The position numbers were made by a program, and so were the translations under genes. From Piliocolobus tephrosceles (Eukaryota > Chordata > Mammalia > Primates > Cercopithecidae), in contig NC_045441.1 in NCBI RefSeq assembly GCF_002776525.5, forward strand, positions 105,326,744-105,390,743: a stretch of 64,000 bases of DNA, read 5' to 3'. The notes beneath the pieces were generated by a model that saw nothing but the letters and a program-made list of their open reading frames with translations, was not told the origin of the DNA and searched no databases. Below, piece by piece: positions 49,111 through 60,150 of the stretch. Numbering within the stretch: the first letter of the stretch is position 1; each line of letters opens with the position of its first letter.

Positions 49111-49404
49111 TTTATTTTCTACACAGATGAAGTTTCGCTCTTGTTCCCCAGGCTGGAGTGCAGTGGCACGATCTCAGCTCACTGCAACCTTCGCCTTCCG
49201 ATTTCAAGCGATTCTCCTGCCTCAGCCTCCCGAGTAGCTGGGATTACAGGCACCCACCACCATGCCCAGCTAAGTTTTGTATTTTTAGTAGAGACGGGGT
49301 TTCACCATGTTGGCCAGGCTGGTCTCGAACTCCTGACCTCGTGATCTGCCCACCTCAGCCTCCCAAAGTTCTGGGATTACAGGTGTGAGCCACTGCGCCT
49401 GGCC
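49111..49404 (-). mobile_element. Alu, antisense
   Basis: GATGAAGTTTCGCTCTTGTTCC, CAGCTCACTGCAACC, GGGGTTTCACCATGTTGGCC, TGACCTCGTGATCTGCCC and CACTGCGCCTGGCC; both arms present. The T-rich tail (TTTATTTTCTACACA) is interrupted. Confidence 0.95.
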
Positions 49405-50984
49405 TGCATTTGCTTTTTAAATTCCTATTTAAAAGAATTATTCCAGACAACTCTACGAATCTCAGTGGATTGTTTACTGTGTCTGTGGAATGGTTATTTC
49501 TAGAACCCATCTTGATAACTAGTGTGCTTGGCTCACTTTAATCTACTTTGCTTTGACTTGCAGCAATTTCCAAATTCATATCTTTCTATCAATAATAAAT
49601 ATATTGTGATGCAGATGGCCTCACTGTTATATTGCTAGGAACCTTGACTGAAAGATACCATTGAAATATAATCAAAGAAAGCAATGTAATCTTGATTTTT
49701 CCAAAAGTATACTTCACAATATGTTGGCAATTTTTAAGGTCATTTCAAATAGAGTGGCATTTATAGCTGCCACATTTGACATTTAGTAATTTGCATCACA
49801 AAACTACAGGCTTATAAGCTTTCTGTTTCTCCTCTGTGAATTATTCTTTGAGATGCTTTATATGGATGATACAGTGAGAGTCACCATATAACTAGTTCAT
49901 TTTATAAAGCTTAATTTAAAATGTATGTAAAGAATACTAAGAGCTCATAAATGATGAACACAGGCATTAAAAATCAATCGCTGATAGAAGTTGGGCATAA
50001 AGTTAATGAAGCAGTTCATGTTTTCTAGTAACATTTCATCTCTTGCTTGGGATTTTCCATTAGAAACAGGGTTTAGGGGCCAATATGTCATCCATTTATC
50101 TTTTCTAGCAATGAATTTTCTTTCTCCAACTTATTCTCTTGTAATGATCTTGGAACAAGCTACAGTCACTTCATGTGTATATTAGAATACAGTTAACAAG
50201 TCAGTATAGAAGGCATCAGGATTCAAATAGTAAAAATGTGAAGGAAATAAAAGTGAATGTACCTGGAAATAAATGACTGGAAAGAAAACAACCAAAGCCT
50301 CCCTTTTTTATAGTTTGGGCAAAGTTCTCATTTTGAGGTAAATAGGTAATGCAATCTTCATTTCTGAAGCAGCATAAAAACACATTGGTGCTTCTCAAAA
50401 GCAATAAGGTTGAAAGATAACTGCTGTGTGAAGAATTATAGCCAACATCAGTTTCTTCCTGGGAAGTCATTAAAAGAGAATTGATCAGCAGGTTTGATAT
50501 TCTTTAGCATAAATTAGATTTTATTTTCCACAAATCTTAGCTGGAATTGAATTTGCAAATTAAAATGTCTTCTAATGTAATTACATTGTCTTCTATTATA
50601 AATCATTTCAGAAATGAAAACTCTACTTTTAACAAGAAATGAATGCATGTTCTTAGCAGAATTAAATGGAGATCCAAGCAGGACCTGAGATGCATATGCA
50701 GTGTGGGCCACAATATGGGGAAAATATAAGATGTGTAACACCTCCATAAATTCCTGAATATGAGTAGCTGTGTACAGAACTACAGGCTAAGTTTAGTACA
50801 TTTGTTTTGAAGACCTATTTTGTAACTTAATAGATCTCAGGGATTTTTTTTAAGAAGGTTGGTTTGTTGCAAAATGTCCATCTGTTTCTTCTGAATAATT
50901 AAGAACTCAGGATATATTTGAACATCATGACTAAACTTTATACTGTTAAATGCCTAAGTCTCATAGTGGGATGTGTGTTGGAGT
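49405..50984. other. Unique stretch, no supported gene
   Basis: About 1.6 kb without a repeat I recognise. Minus-strand frames at 50216-50470 and 50514-50747 show no family resemblance. Confidence 0.5.
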
Positions 50985-51130
50985 TGGGATGAGTTAGACC
51001 TGGTTTTGAATCCTGTTTTTGTCACTTACTATCTGAGCAACTTTAGGCAATCCTTACCTCTAAATTGGGGATAAACAATTCTAGGTCCTCAAAGTTCATC
51101 GTGAGGACTAAGAGATCTGATGGATGCAGA
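50985..51130 (+). mobile_element. MIR fragment, sense
   Basis: GAGTTAGACCTGGTTTTGAATCCTG, CACTTACTATCTGAGCAACTTTAGGCAA and CTTACCTCTAAATTGGGGAT follow MIR. Confidence 0.85.
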
Positions 51131-51276
51131 AGGCCTTGTTGGTGCTCTTTTGGTACCTAAAGTATCCAAGAAGTAACCATTTTAAAACTTCTGTGCATGG
51201 GAACTTACTAAAAAGTTCTTAGGGCAGGGCAAACTGAATTAACTAAATCAGGTACATTCTTTTCTATCATACTCTC

Positions 51277-51699
51277 TGATGTGGTTTGGATCTGTGTCCC
51301 CACCAAATCTCATGTCGAATTGTAATCCCCAGTGTTGGAGGCTGAGCCTGTTGGGAGGTGATTGGATCATGGGGGCAGTTTCTCATGAATGATTTAGCAC
51401 CATCTGCTTGGTACTGTCCTCATGATAGTGAGTGAGTCCTCCTGAGATCTGGTTGTTTAAAAGTGTGTGGCACCTCCCTCCTCTCACTGTTCCTCCTGCT
51501 CTGGCCATGTGACATGTCTGCTCCCACTTTACCTTCCACCATAATTGTAAGTTTCCTGAGGCCTCCCCAGAAGCCAAGCAGATGTCAGAATCATGCTTCC
51601 TATACAACTTGCCGAACTATGAGCCAATTAAACCTCTTTTCTTTATAAATTACCCAGTCTCAGGTATTTCTGTATAGCAATGAGAGAAAGGACTAATAA
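51277..51699 (+). mobile_element. MaLR LTR (MST/THE1 type), sense
   Basis: Starts TGATGTGGTTTGGATCTGTG and ends AAAGGACTAATAAA. Middle wording includes ATTGGATCATGGGGGCAGTTTC, CTGGCCATGTGACATG and AACCTCTTTTCTTTATAAATTACCCAG. Complete solo LTR of about 420 bp; more like MSTA/MSTB than THE1. The target duplication is unclear. Confidence 0.88.
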
Positions 51700-51734
51700 A
51701 CTCCTATGTGTCATCCTCAAAAGTCTTGAAGTGG

Positions 51735-52690
51735 TAAATGCAGGTTTACATCAACCTTCTTACTGTGCTATTTGTCCTGCTTATTCTATGTTTTGTTCTC
51801 TCTCTCTTCTTGCGTTCTTATGAAGTGATTGATTTTTCAATTTTATTTTTTCCTGTTAGTCTGAAAACTATGCAATTTTTTTACCCTAGTTATGACAAAT
51901 TAATTAGTACCTTAACCCTCTAGTAGGCAAATACAACTAATATACTATTGTTGGACATATGATCTTTATTTTGAATCTCTCTATATTTTAAACTCCACAA
52001 AACTTTACTGTTATTATTTTACATCATCAATGTTCATTTAGATTTATCTACTGATTTATGGCTTTTTTTCATATTCTTTCTTGCCAGCATAGCTGGTCTT
52101 TTTCTTATGCCCAACATCCCTATTTCCTTCCTGGAAGATTGCTGGTAGCAAATTCTCTCAATTTTTGACTGACAATGTCTTTATTCATTTTCATTCCTGA
52201 AGGATATTTTTGCTGGGCATAGAATTCTATATTAGTTATTATTTTCTTTTAGTATATTGGTTATATAATTGTTGTCCCTTGATTTTTCTTGTTGCTGCTA
52301 AGCCAGAGCTGACAGGGTACATTTTGCCTCTTTGAAGACAATCTGTTACTTTAAAAATCTATTTGCCAGCCTGGGCAACATGGAGAAACCCCATTTCTAC
52401 AAAAAATACAAAAATTAGTTGGGCGTAGTGGCTCATGCCTGTAGTCCCAGCTACTTGGGAGGCTGAGGCGAGAGTATCACTTGAGCCCGGGAGGTGGAGG
52501 CTGCAGAGAGCTGAGCTCATGCCACTGCACTCCAGCCTGGGCAACAGAAAGAGACTGTGTCTCAAAAAACAAACAAACAAACAAATAATAAAAAATCTAT
52601 TTGTTTTAGATTTTTTCTTTTTTTTTCCCTGCAATTTCACTGTGAAATGTCTAGATACAGACTTAACAAATTTTTATACTGATTAGGATC
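51735..52690 (-). mobile_element. L1M fragment, antisense, ORF1/inter-ORF region
   Basis: GAAGGATATTTTTGCTGGGCATAGAATTC and AGCCAGAGCTGACAG-like text are antisense L1 ORF1-downstream sequence. It is interrupted by an Alu at 52366-52590. Boundaries are approximate. Confidence 0.6.
52366..52590 (+). mobile_element. 5'-truncated Alu, sense
   Basis: Begins within the left arm at CCAGCCTGGGCAACATGG, has the complete right arm and a (CAAA)n tail. Perfect target duplication AAAAATCTATTTG at 52353-52365 and 52591-52603. Confidence 0.95.
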
Positions 52691-53597
52691 CATCACTAAA
52701 ATTATTCCTTTTTCACATGCTAGCCAAAGTTATAAGCTCATTCCTAGTTGGCAATGCCTTATATGCAAAATACTAGTTATAACCATAATTTTCTGCAATC
52801 CCAACACTGACTACACTCAAAACAACAATTTCTGGACTTATCAAATAACATTGAATTCTTTATGAAATAACATTGAATTTCTTTATTCTCTGTTCTGAAT
52901 AACTAAATGTTAACATGACATTTATAACCTTCTTTAGCCTTCCATTCTTATAAGTGTGAGGTTAAAAATGAAGGGGTAAGTGACTGCCCAAGGATGCAAG
53001 GAAATCATTTAAATGGTTTTGATGAACTCTTTCTTTGACCATCCAAAGCTAGTTTGGCTTGAGAATGGGTTTTAGAATCTATTATAGCAAGTATGATCCC
53101 AGGGTTAAGTGAATATGTGTACTACATAGGAGTTCTGTTTGGGATTCTAGGCAGCAATTTGCATAAGCTGGATAAAAATAATTGAGTGAGAACTACAGGT
53201 GTTCAGGAAATACTCACAGGCAGTCACAGATTTTGATGAAGTTCTATAATGGGAAGACTTTTATCCTATCCAGGGCAAAGTTGTCAAAACCAGCCTATGG
53301 TAGAAATGTCTAATTTTGAAGTGGCAGAATAAGCTAAGCTGTATCTCCACAGTAAATGATCACAGTCAGGCAAGAAACTTCAGTTATTGTATTCAAGGAT
53401 GAAAATCACTTTCTAGAGTCAGATTAGACACTCAATTGAAACATCATCCTCTGAAAATAAGTAGAGAGAATGGTTTCATGTGAGGAAAGTTCTGAGTTCA
53501 TTCTCTTTTGGAGGTTTTATCCTCTGTGACTCTATAATGCTCCATAAAGGGGACACCAGGGACCCTGGATTTGAAAAATGGCTTCAGGTTTTTTATG
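52691..53597. other. Unique, AT-rich stretch
   Basis: No recognised repeat or gene. GAAATAACATTGAATT is repeated within about 20 bases near 52845-52875. Confidence 0.45.
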
Positions 53598-53794
53598 CAG
53601 TCATGTGCAACATAACAACATTTTGGTCAAGGATGAAGCACATCAATGATGGTGGCTACAACATATAACTTAGGTGTTTAGCAGGCTATACCATCTAGAT
53701 TTATGTAAGCACACTCTGATATTCACACAACAAGGAAATCACCTAATGATGCATTTCTCAGAATGTATCCCCATTATTAAGCAATACATGACTA
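53598..53794. mobile_element. Tigger1/MER2-type MITE
   Basis: A 197-bp element with terminal inverted repeats CAGTCATGTGCAACATAAC and AGCAATACATGACT(A), and inner text TTAGCAGGCTATACCATCTAG and ATTTATGTAAGCACACTC shared with the larger Tigger1 at 15367-17019. Only the ends remain, so it moved or was deleted as a non-autonomous form. Confidence 0.85.
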
Positions 53795-53847
53795 TATATT
53801 GATACTTAGCAAAATCTTATGATTTGATTGTTATCTTAAATATGCCT

Positions 53848-54697
53848 TTAGACATAAACAGACACTTCTCAAAAGAAGACATACACACAGCTGAAAAGCA
53901 TATGAAAAAAATGTTCAACATTATTCATCATTAGAGAAATGCCAATCAAACCACAATGAAATACCATCTTACACCAGTCACAATGGCTATTACCAAAGAG
54001 TCAAAAAATAACAGATGTCGGCAAGGTTGTGGATAGAAGAGAACATTTACACACTGTTGGTAGGAATATAAATTAGTTCGGCCACTGCAGAAAGTAGTTT
54101 GGAGATTTCTCTAAGAACTTAAAACAGAACTACCATTCGACCCAGCAATCCCATTACTGGGTATATAACCAAAGGAATATAAATTGTTCTACCATAAAGA
54201 CACATGCATGTGTATGTTCATTGCAGCACTTCTCATTCACAATAGCAAAGACATGGAGCTTAACTAGATGTCCATCAACGGTGGACTGGATAAAGAAAAT
54301 GTGGTACATGTACACTATACAGTATTACATGGCCATAAAAATAATAAAATCATGTCCTTTACAGCAACATGGATGCAGCTGGAGACTATTACCCTAAGTG
54401 AATTAATGCAGGAACAGGAAACCAAATATTGCATATTCTTACTTATAAGTGTGAGCTAAACACTGAGTACACATGGACATAAAGAAAGGAACAACAGATA
54501 CTGGGATCTACTTGAGGGTAGAGGGCGGGAGGAAGGTGAGGACTGAAACACTACCTATTGGGTACTATGCTCACTACCTGGATGATGAAATCATTAGATA
54601 CCAAACCCTAGCTACACACAACTTACTCAAGTAACAAATCTGCACAGGTACCCTCCGAACATAAAATAAAAGTTGGGAAGAGAAAAAAAAAAAACAT
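53848..54697 (+). mobile_element. 5'-truncated L1 (L1PA/L1PB), sense
   Basis: Begins AAACAGACACTTCTCAAAAGAAG in the last quarter of ORF2, runs through the ACCCAGCAATCCCATTACTGGG text to the 3' UTR, and ends AAAATAAAAGTTGGGAAGAG with an A-tail. More diverged than the element at 40824. Confidence 0.9.
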
Positions 54698-55429
54698 TTT
54701 AACATTAAGTAGATATTCAAAAAGTCAAAAAAATTGTTTAAAGAATAAAACAAGATAAAATCTTATAAAATTTATAATTTTTATCATCTGAAAGAAAACT
54801 GTCACACCTATTAAAAATACTGTATCTCAGTCTTGACAGTTGTTCAAAATAAAAAAATATTGAGTTGATTTGCAAATTTATCTTGCATCAATATCTTTAA
54901 AGCATTTGAAAGTTCTGAAAAACTTTTTTTTTTTCCAAAGGCGTCTGTCATCTGATGGAAAATTTTTCACACACAATTATTTTCATTCCACTAGCATTAT
55001 TTTTGGTGAGACTATTTGAAAACATCAATCAAACCAGTGTCTTTTGATGTTAGATATTGTGAAAGATTTAAAAAAGTAAAAAGACAACAGTAAAATATGC
55101 CTTTGCATATACATTAATTGACAAACTTTTTTTCAGTTATTATTGAACTTGTACCTATAGTAAAAAAATGAATTTCTATATTCTACATACCGGCATGAAA
55201 ATAATCCTGCATCAGTGCTTGCTTTACTTACTTGCTTAAAGTACCAGCAAATCAGGGATACTTTAAAACCGAATTATTTCGAAGAACTTTGACATCATTT
55301 GAAAATATTTTTAAGTTTCCCTTGTGATTCTTTGGTCCAAAGAAAATCCTATGGGTCACAAAAACATCTTCGATCTAAAAAAAGATTCTACTTTTATTGG
55401 AAGTATGTTACTATAAAATACTTGTGGAT
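54698..55429. other. Unique, AT-rich stretch
   Basis: No repeat family or gene recognised. Confidence 0.45.
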
Positions 55430-56225
55430 TTTTCTAGATATCTTTTCATTACTGATTTTTAATTTATTTCTGTTGTGGTCAGAAACTAATATTTTGTTTG
55501 GTTGCAGTCACTTGTAATTTAATAAGACTTGTTTGCTGGCCCATCATATTTTTGATGCTCTTTCTTGGTGAATATTCTGGGTGACTTTGAAATAAATGTA
55601 TAGTCTGCAATTGTTGAGTGTAATATTCTGAAGGTATCATTTAGGTCAGGTTGGTTGATAGCATTGTTCAAGTAGTCTATTATCTTACTGATTTGCATCT
55701 AGTTGCTCTAGCAATATTGAAAGAGCAGTGTTTAAATTGTCAAATATGATAGTGGAGTTGTCTATGTTTTTCCTTTGTGTCTATATATTCTTGGTGTATT
55801 TTGAAGTTCTGTTATCAGGTACTCGCACATTTAGTTCCCTTTGACAGAGACAGTTCATGATGACAAAAGGATCTACCTATCTCTGGTCATGTTCTTTGTC
55901 TTCAAATCTACCTTGTCTGATATTAGCATAGCCCCATCAGCTAAAAATTAATTTAAAAAAATTTTTTTGAGAGACAGGTTCTCCTGTTACCCAAGCTGGA
56001 GTGCAGAAGCATGGCCATAGCTCTCTCAACCTCAAACTCCTTAGCACAAGTGATCCTCCCACCTCAGCCTCCCAAGTAGCTGAGCTACCATGCCTGGTAG
56101 CTATTTCATTTTTAATATTTGCATGGAATATCTTTTTTAATCCTTTTCTTTAAAACTATTCATATCTTTGTATTTAATATGCATTTCCTTTAAACAACAT
56201 ATTATTAGATTTGAGTTTTTATCTA
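55430..56225 (-). mobile_element. L1M ORF2 endonuclease region, antisense
   Basis: TTTCTGTTGTGGTCAGAAACTA, AAATAAATGTATAGTCTGCAATTGTTG and CTACCTTGTCTGATATTAGCATAGCC are antisense ORF2 5' wording. Interrupted by an Alu monomer at 55955-56097. Confidence 0.75.
55955..56097 (-). mobile_element. Alu monomer (FLAM/FRAM-like), antisense
   Basis: GAGACAGGTTCTCCTGTTACCC through CTCAGCCTCCCAAGTAGCTGAG to ACCATGCCTGG: one Alu monomer of about 140 bp with no second arm. The L1 resumes after it. Confidence 0.8.
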
Positions 56226-56630
56226 GTCAAGTGTTTCTCAACCAGGGGTGATTTCTTTCCCCCCACCATGGGGCATGATATGGTTTGGCTGTATCCCCAT
56301 CCACATCTCATCTTGAATTCCCATGTGTTGTGGGAGGGACCCAGTGGGAAGTAATTGAATCATGGGGGCAGCTCTTTTCCATGCTGTTCTTGTGATACTG
56401 TGTCTCACAAGATCTGACGGTATCATAAAGGGGAGTTTCCCTGTTGGCAATACCTAGAAATAATTTTAGTTATCACAAGTGAAGGGGAGGAGAGTAGTAC
56501 TACTGGTATCTAGTGGGTAGAGGTCAGGGATACTGTTAAACATTTTGCAATGCACAGAACAGCCTCTACATCAAAGAATTATCTGTTCCAAAATGTCAAC
56601 AGTGCTGAGACTGAGAAACTCTAGTTTGAT
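56226..56630 (+). mobile_element. MER20 (hAT-Charlie) split by a THE1 LTR
   Basis: Left end GTGTTTCTCAACCAGGGGTG and, after the THE1 piece, TACTGGTATCTAGTGGGTAGAGG, AACATTTTGCAATGCACAG and GAGACTGAGAAACTC: the two halves of MER20 in order. Confidence 0.85.
56277..56446 (+). mobile_element. THE1 LTR, 5' part only
   Basis: TGATATGGTTTGGCTGTATCC to TAAAGGGGAGTTTCCCTG: the first ~170 bp of a THE1 LTR inside MER20. The 3' half is lacking, so a later deletion removed it together with MER20 sequence. Confidence 0.88.
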
Positions 56631-57120
56631 CATCTGATTTTTAATTAAAGCCATTAGTGTAATTTCATTTAACATAGTTATCAATGTGCTTTAATGTAAA
56701 CCTAGCATTTGCTATTTGTTTTCTGTTCATCCTATCCGTTCTTTGTTCATTTGTTCTTCTTGCCTCCTATTGGATCAAACCAATTATTTCTTTAGTATTC
56801 TGTTTTCTTCTCTTCTTTTATGCCTCTTCTTGTTTTAATGTAAATATTCTGTTCTTTGATGTTTTCATTTATACATTTATTTATCAGTATAGGTACATTA
56901 TTTCTAATATTACTCAATGGGCTATAGTCCATTACTGGAATTATTTGTTTTGATACTCAATTTCCCCATCTCTGGCCAATGGGAGTTGTTTCAAACTACT
57001 GTGTTTTTTCAATTTGTTTCTTATCATTCTTTGAACACGTTTTCCTTTCTAGAACTAACATTTTCCAAGTTTACCTTGTATTTCTGCTGCCTCAGCGAAA
57101 GTATTCAGATGTAATCAGTT
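56631..57120 (-). mobile_element. Probable L1M/HAL1 remnant, antisense
   Basis: T-rich sequence with CTCAATTTCCCCATCTCTGGCCAATGGG, a phrase I associate with antisense L1M/HAL1 or flanking repeats. Weak support. Confidence 0.35.
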
Positions 57121-58202
57121 ATTTCTCCAAGAAGCCCTTATTCCTTTCGGTGGGGAATAATATGCAGAAGCCAAGATCTGAGATATAGGTATGTTCATTG
57201 CTACTGGGGACTGGTAGTCTCAGGCCCTTTTAGTAGACAGATCTATCAAATATGTGTGAAAAAATACATACACACGGTTACATATATTTATATCTACATT
57301 CATTTCTATATATACCTGATACTTTATCTTTCAATCCAACACCTTAGGGATCATTCTAGTTTTCTCCATTTCCATATTTGCAATTTCTTTCTTCATCAGA
57401 AGAACCTGTTCCCCATGATCTTATTTGATAAGTCTGCCTTTATAAATGTAGACAATCTGTCATCATCATCTCACGTCTATCGCTGGTGTAGATGCCCTCC
57501 TCAGCCCATGTCAGACCATTCCTTTTTTGTGGACTCCTTCTACATGCTCTGATATCCTATGCCAGGTACCCTTCCTCCCCTAACACACAATGAGTGACAT
57601 CCAGTAATTTACTTTAAAATTTAAGATATATTTATCAGTCATAAAACTTCCATTTGGTTCTGAAATGTCCTATCCAGCCTCATGGAGCACAACTCGGGAG
57701 AGGCCTCAGAGATTGCTGGTAAATTGAGGAAGGATATTTGTGCAATTAATAATTGAAGATCTTTCTATCGACCAAATGCCCTTCTCCCCTATGCTGATGT
57801 GCTTATAGCCAAGTGTTTTACTCTCCAGGCAAAAAACTCAAACAGTTCTCTAAAGGGCATGTAGGTATTTATACTTGAGAGTAAAGCCTGCCTTTTTCTG
57901 GCATATGGAAAATCCCCATAATATAAAAGCTGGCTTCCCACCCTTTCACTTAAATATGAAGCCCTCTGGTTGACAGCTTCCACTATGGACAAAGAGATTT
58001 AAATCAGCCTTTTTAGTATTCACTTAGGCAGCACATACACCAGCCTTTTTATTGCTCCCTCCTTAAACATGAATAGCTAGCCAAAGATCTTCAGCTATTT
58101 GAGAAAAGCCTGGAATTTAAAAGAAAAACTGAGGGAAACTAACATGAATGTCAACAAATGCCAAAGGAAGCAAAGGAAATTCAGAAATCCAAAGAGAACT
58201 TT
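57121..58202. other. Unique stretch with a TA-rich microsatellite
   Basis: Short TA-rich run at about 57280-57315. No supported gene. A ~25-bp U6-like phrase at about 58015-58041 is discussed among the rejected items. Confidence 0.45.
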
Positions 58203-58454
58203 AAAAAATCTCTCCTAATGCTATCCCTCCCCTAGCTCCCCACCCACCGACAGGCCCCAGTGTGTGATGTTCCCCTCCCTGTGTCCATGTGTTCTCATTG
58301 TTCAACTCCCACTTATGAGTGAAAACATACCTAATGTAGATGATGGGTTGATGGGTGCAGCAAACCACCAAGGCACGCATATACCTACGTAACAAACCTA
58401 CATGTTCTGCATGTGTATCCCAGAACTTAAATTAAAAAAAAAAAAAAAAAGGTA
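58203..58454 (+). mobile_element. Very short twin-primed L1PA 3' end
   Basis: 58209-58324 is antisense L1PA 3' UTR/ORF2 end (CTAATGCTATCCCTCCCCTAG to TCAACTCCCACTTATGAGTG). At about 58325 it flips to sense 3' UTR (ACCTAATGTAGATGATGGG to CAGAACTTAAATT plus an A-tail). Only about 250 bp in total; it fits a twin-priming insertion. Confidence 0.88.
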
Positions 58455-58539
58455 GTTCAAGGTCTTCTTCACTGTCTTCTAAATCTCTAACTTCTTACCA
58501 TTAATTTGAATTTAGGTGTCATTTCTATGTATATTTTTA

Positions 58540-58830
58540 TAAAATATTACATTACCCTTACTCTCTTAAAATATTACTTTCATTATATATGTATCCAAAA
58601 TCAACATATAGCATTGCTTTCCAAGTTTTAAAATTTTATATAAATGGTATCATGCTTAATGTATCTACAACTTTTTAAAAAGTATGCTTTTGAGATTTAT
58701 CTATATTAGTATAGCTCTAATTTCATTTAAATGGATGTATAAATATGTGTTTATCCATTTTCCTGTAAACATTTATTTTGCTTCTTTAAAAAAACTTTGC
58801 TATTAAAAATGCTACAATATTCTTTTAAAA
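58540..58830 (-). mobile_element. L1M ORF2 3' end, antisense
   Basis: TGAGATTTATCTATATTAGTATAGCTCTAATTTCA and TGTTTATCCATTTTCCTGTAAACATTTATTTTGCTTC match antisense ORF2-end text of old L1M elements. Confidence 0.7.
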
Positions 58831-58849
58831 AATCTCTAATTAGCATTTA

Positions 58850-60150
58850 GACAAATCTAAGATGCTAAATCCATGTCATGAAAAAGGAATTATAAAGAAT
58901 GAGAAAGAGTTTTTGGAAATTAAATGTATGATTGCTGGAAGAAAAAAAAAAAACAACTCAGAAGTATTGGAAAGCAAACCCAAGAAAATCTTCCAAAATA
59001 CAGAACAGCAGCAAAACAAAAACAAAAACAAAACGTAACAAAAAAAAACAAGTCCTACATCCCAGTGGTAGGATATTAATAAAGTGAGCTCACAGAAAAT
59101 AGAGAAAAGAGAAAATAATGGAAGATAATTCTCAGAGCTCTAGGAAGATACACATCTTCAAATGAAAAGGGCTTGCTATGGAATGCTAAGAATGATTACA
59201 ATATATGCCCATGCCCCAAACAGTTATAATTTCAGAACCAAGATAAAGAGAAGTTATTTTAAGAGGATATCATAAAAGCTTCTATAGAGAAAAAAAAAAG
59301 ACTAGAATATTGACCACTGATAAAATGGAGCAATAAGGGGCAAAGCCTGTAAGTTTCTATGGACTAGAGTTCTCTATCCAGTCATACCAGCAAGGAGAGA
59401 ACAGAATAATAACTCTGTGGGACAAACATGGTCTAAGAACATTTATATTCCATGCATCATTTCTTTAGAATTTGCTTCATAAAGTGTTCCAATCAAAATG
59501 AGCAAATGAAGAGAAAGATGTGGGGTCCAGGAAATATTAGATCCAACATAGGAAAATAATCAAGGGAAGTCCTAGGATGGCAGCCTTGCAGAAGCTCTAG
59601 AGAATAAATGGTACTGGGCCGGGCGCGGTGGCTCAAGCCTGTACGGCCCAGTACAGGCTTGTACAGTACAGCCTGTACGCCCGTCTTGGGAGGCCGAGAC
59701 GGGCGGATCACGAGGTCAGGAGATCGAGACCATCCTGGCTAACACAGTGAAACCCCGTCTCTACTAAAAAATACAAAAAACGAGCCGGGCGAGGTGGCGG
59801 GCGCCTGTAGTCCCAGCTACTCGGGAGGCTGAGGCCGGATAATGGCGTAAACCCCGGGGGCGGAGCTTGCAGTGAGCTGAGATCAGGCCACTGCACTCCA
59901 GCCCGGGCGACAGAGCTAGACTCTAGACTCCATCTCAAAAAAAAAAAAAAAAAAAAAAAAAAGAATAAATGGTACTGACTAGAAGAGGCAGAGTGGGATC
60001 CAAGAGAAAGAATTTGGGGAAAACAAGATTCCACGCATTATATAATTTAATGGGAGATTCAGGAAGAAAATAAGAAAAATTAGGATTTCAGGTGGGATGA
60101 GGTAGACAATCAGAAACTTCAGGTGAAAAAGGTTACACAAAAGAGGAAAT
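58850..60150 (+). mobile_element. HAL1 / L1M ORF1 relic, sense (interrupted)
   Basis: TCTCAGAGCTCTAGGAAGATACA, AAAGCTTCTATAGAGAAAAAAAAAAG, TTCTCTATCCAGTCATACCAGC and AAGAAAGATGTGGGGTCCAGG-like text follow the ORF1 order of HAL1/L1M. No open frame. A younger AluY lies inside. The right end is uncertain and may extend toward 60700. Confidence 0.65.
59616..59961 (+). mobile_element. AluY of Old World monkey type, with fold-back insert
   Basis: Diagnostic bases CTCAAGCCTGT, GAGACGGGCGGATCACG, GGGCGAGGTGGCGGGCGCC, GGCGTAAACCCC and GAGCTGAGATCAGGCC fit the AluY lineage of cercopithecids. Perfect 15-bp target duplication AGAATAAATGGTACT at 59601-59615 and 59962-59976. Between CCTGTA (59643) and CTTGGGAGGCC (59685) the usual ATCCCAGCACTT is replaced by about 40 bp made of inverted copies of the Alu head and its flank. 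Confidence 0.95.

Noticed and set aside
49141..49388. Open frames with CPGWSRTPDL-type peptides
   Set aside because: Alu-derived, as are similar frames at 7399-7635, 13719-13949, 16216-16446, 19120-19470, 52359-52640 and 59708-60034.
58015..58042. U6 snRNA-like phrase TTCACTTAGGCAGCACATACAC
   Set aside because: Only about 25 bases resemble the U6 5' end; the sequence then diverges at once, with no body, terminator or upstream elements. Probably chance or a tiny fragment.
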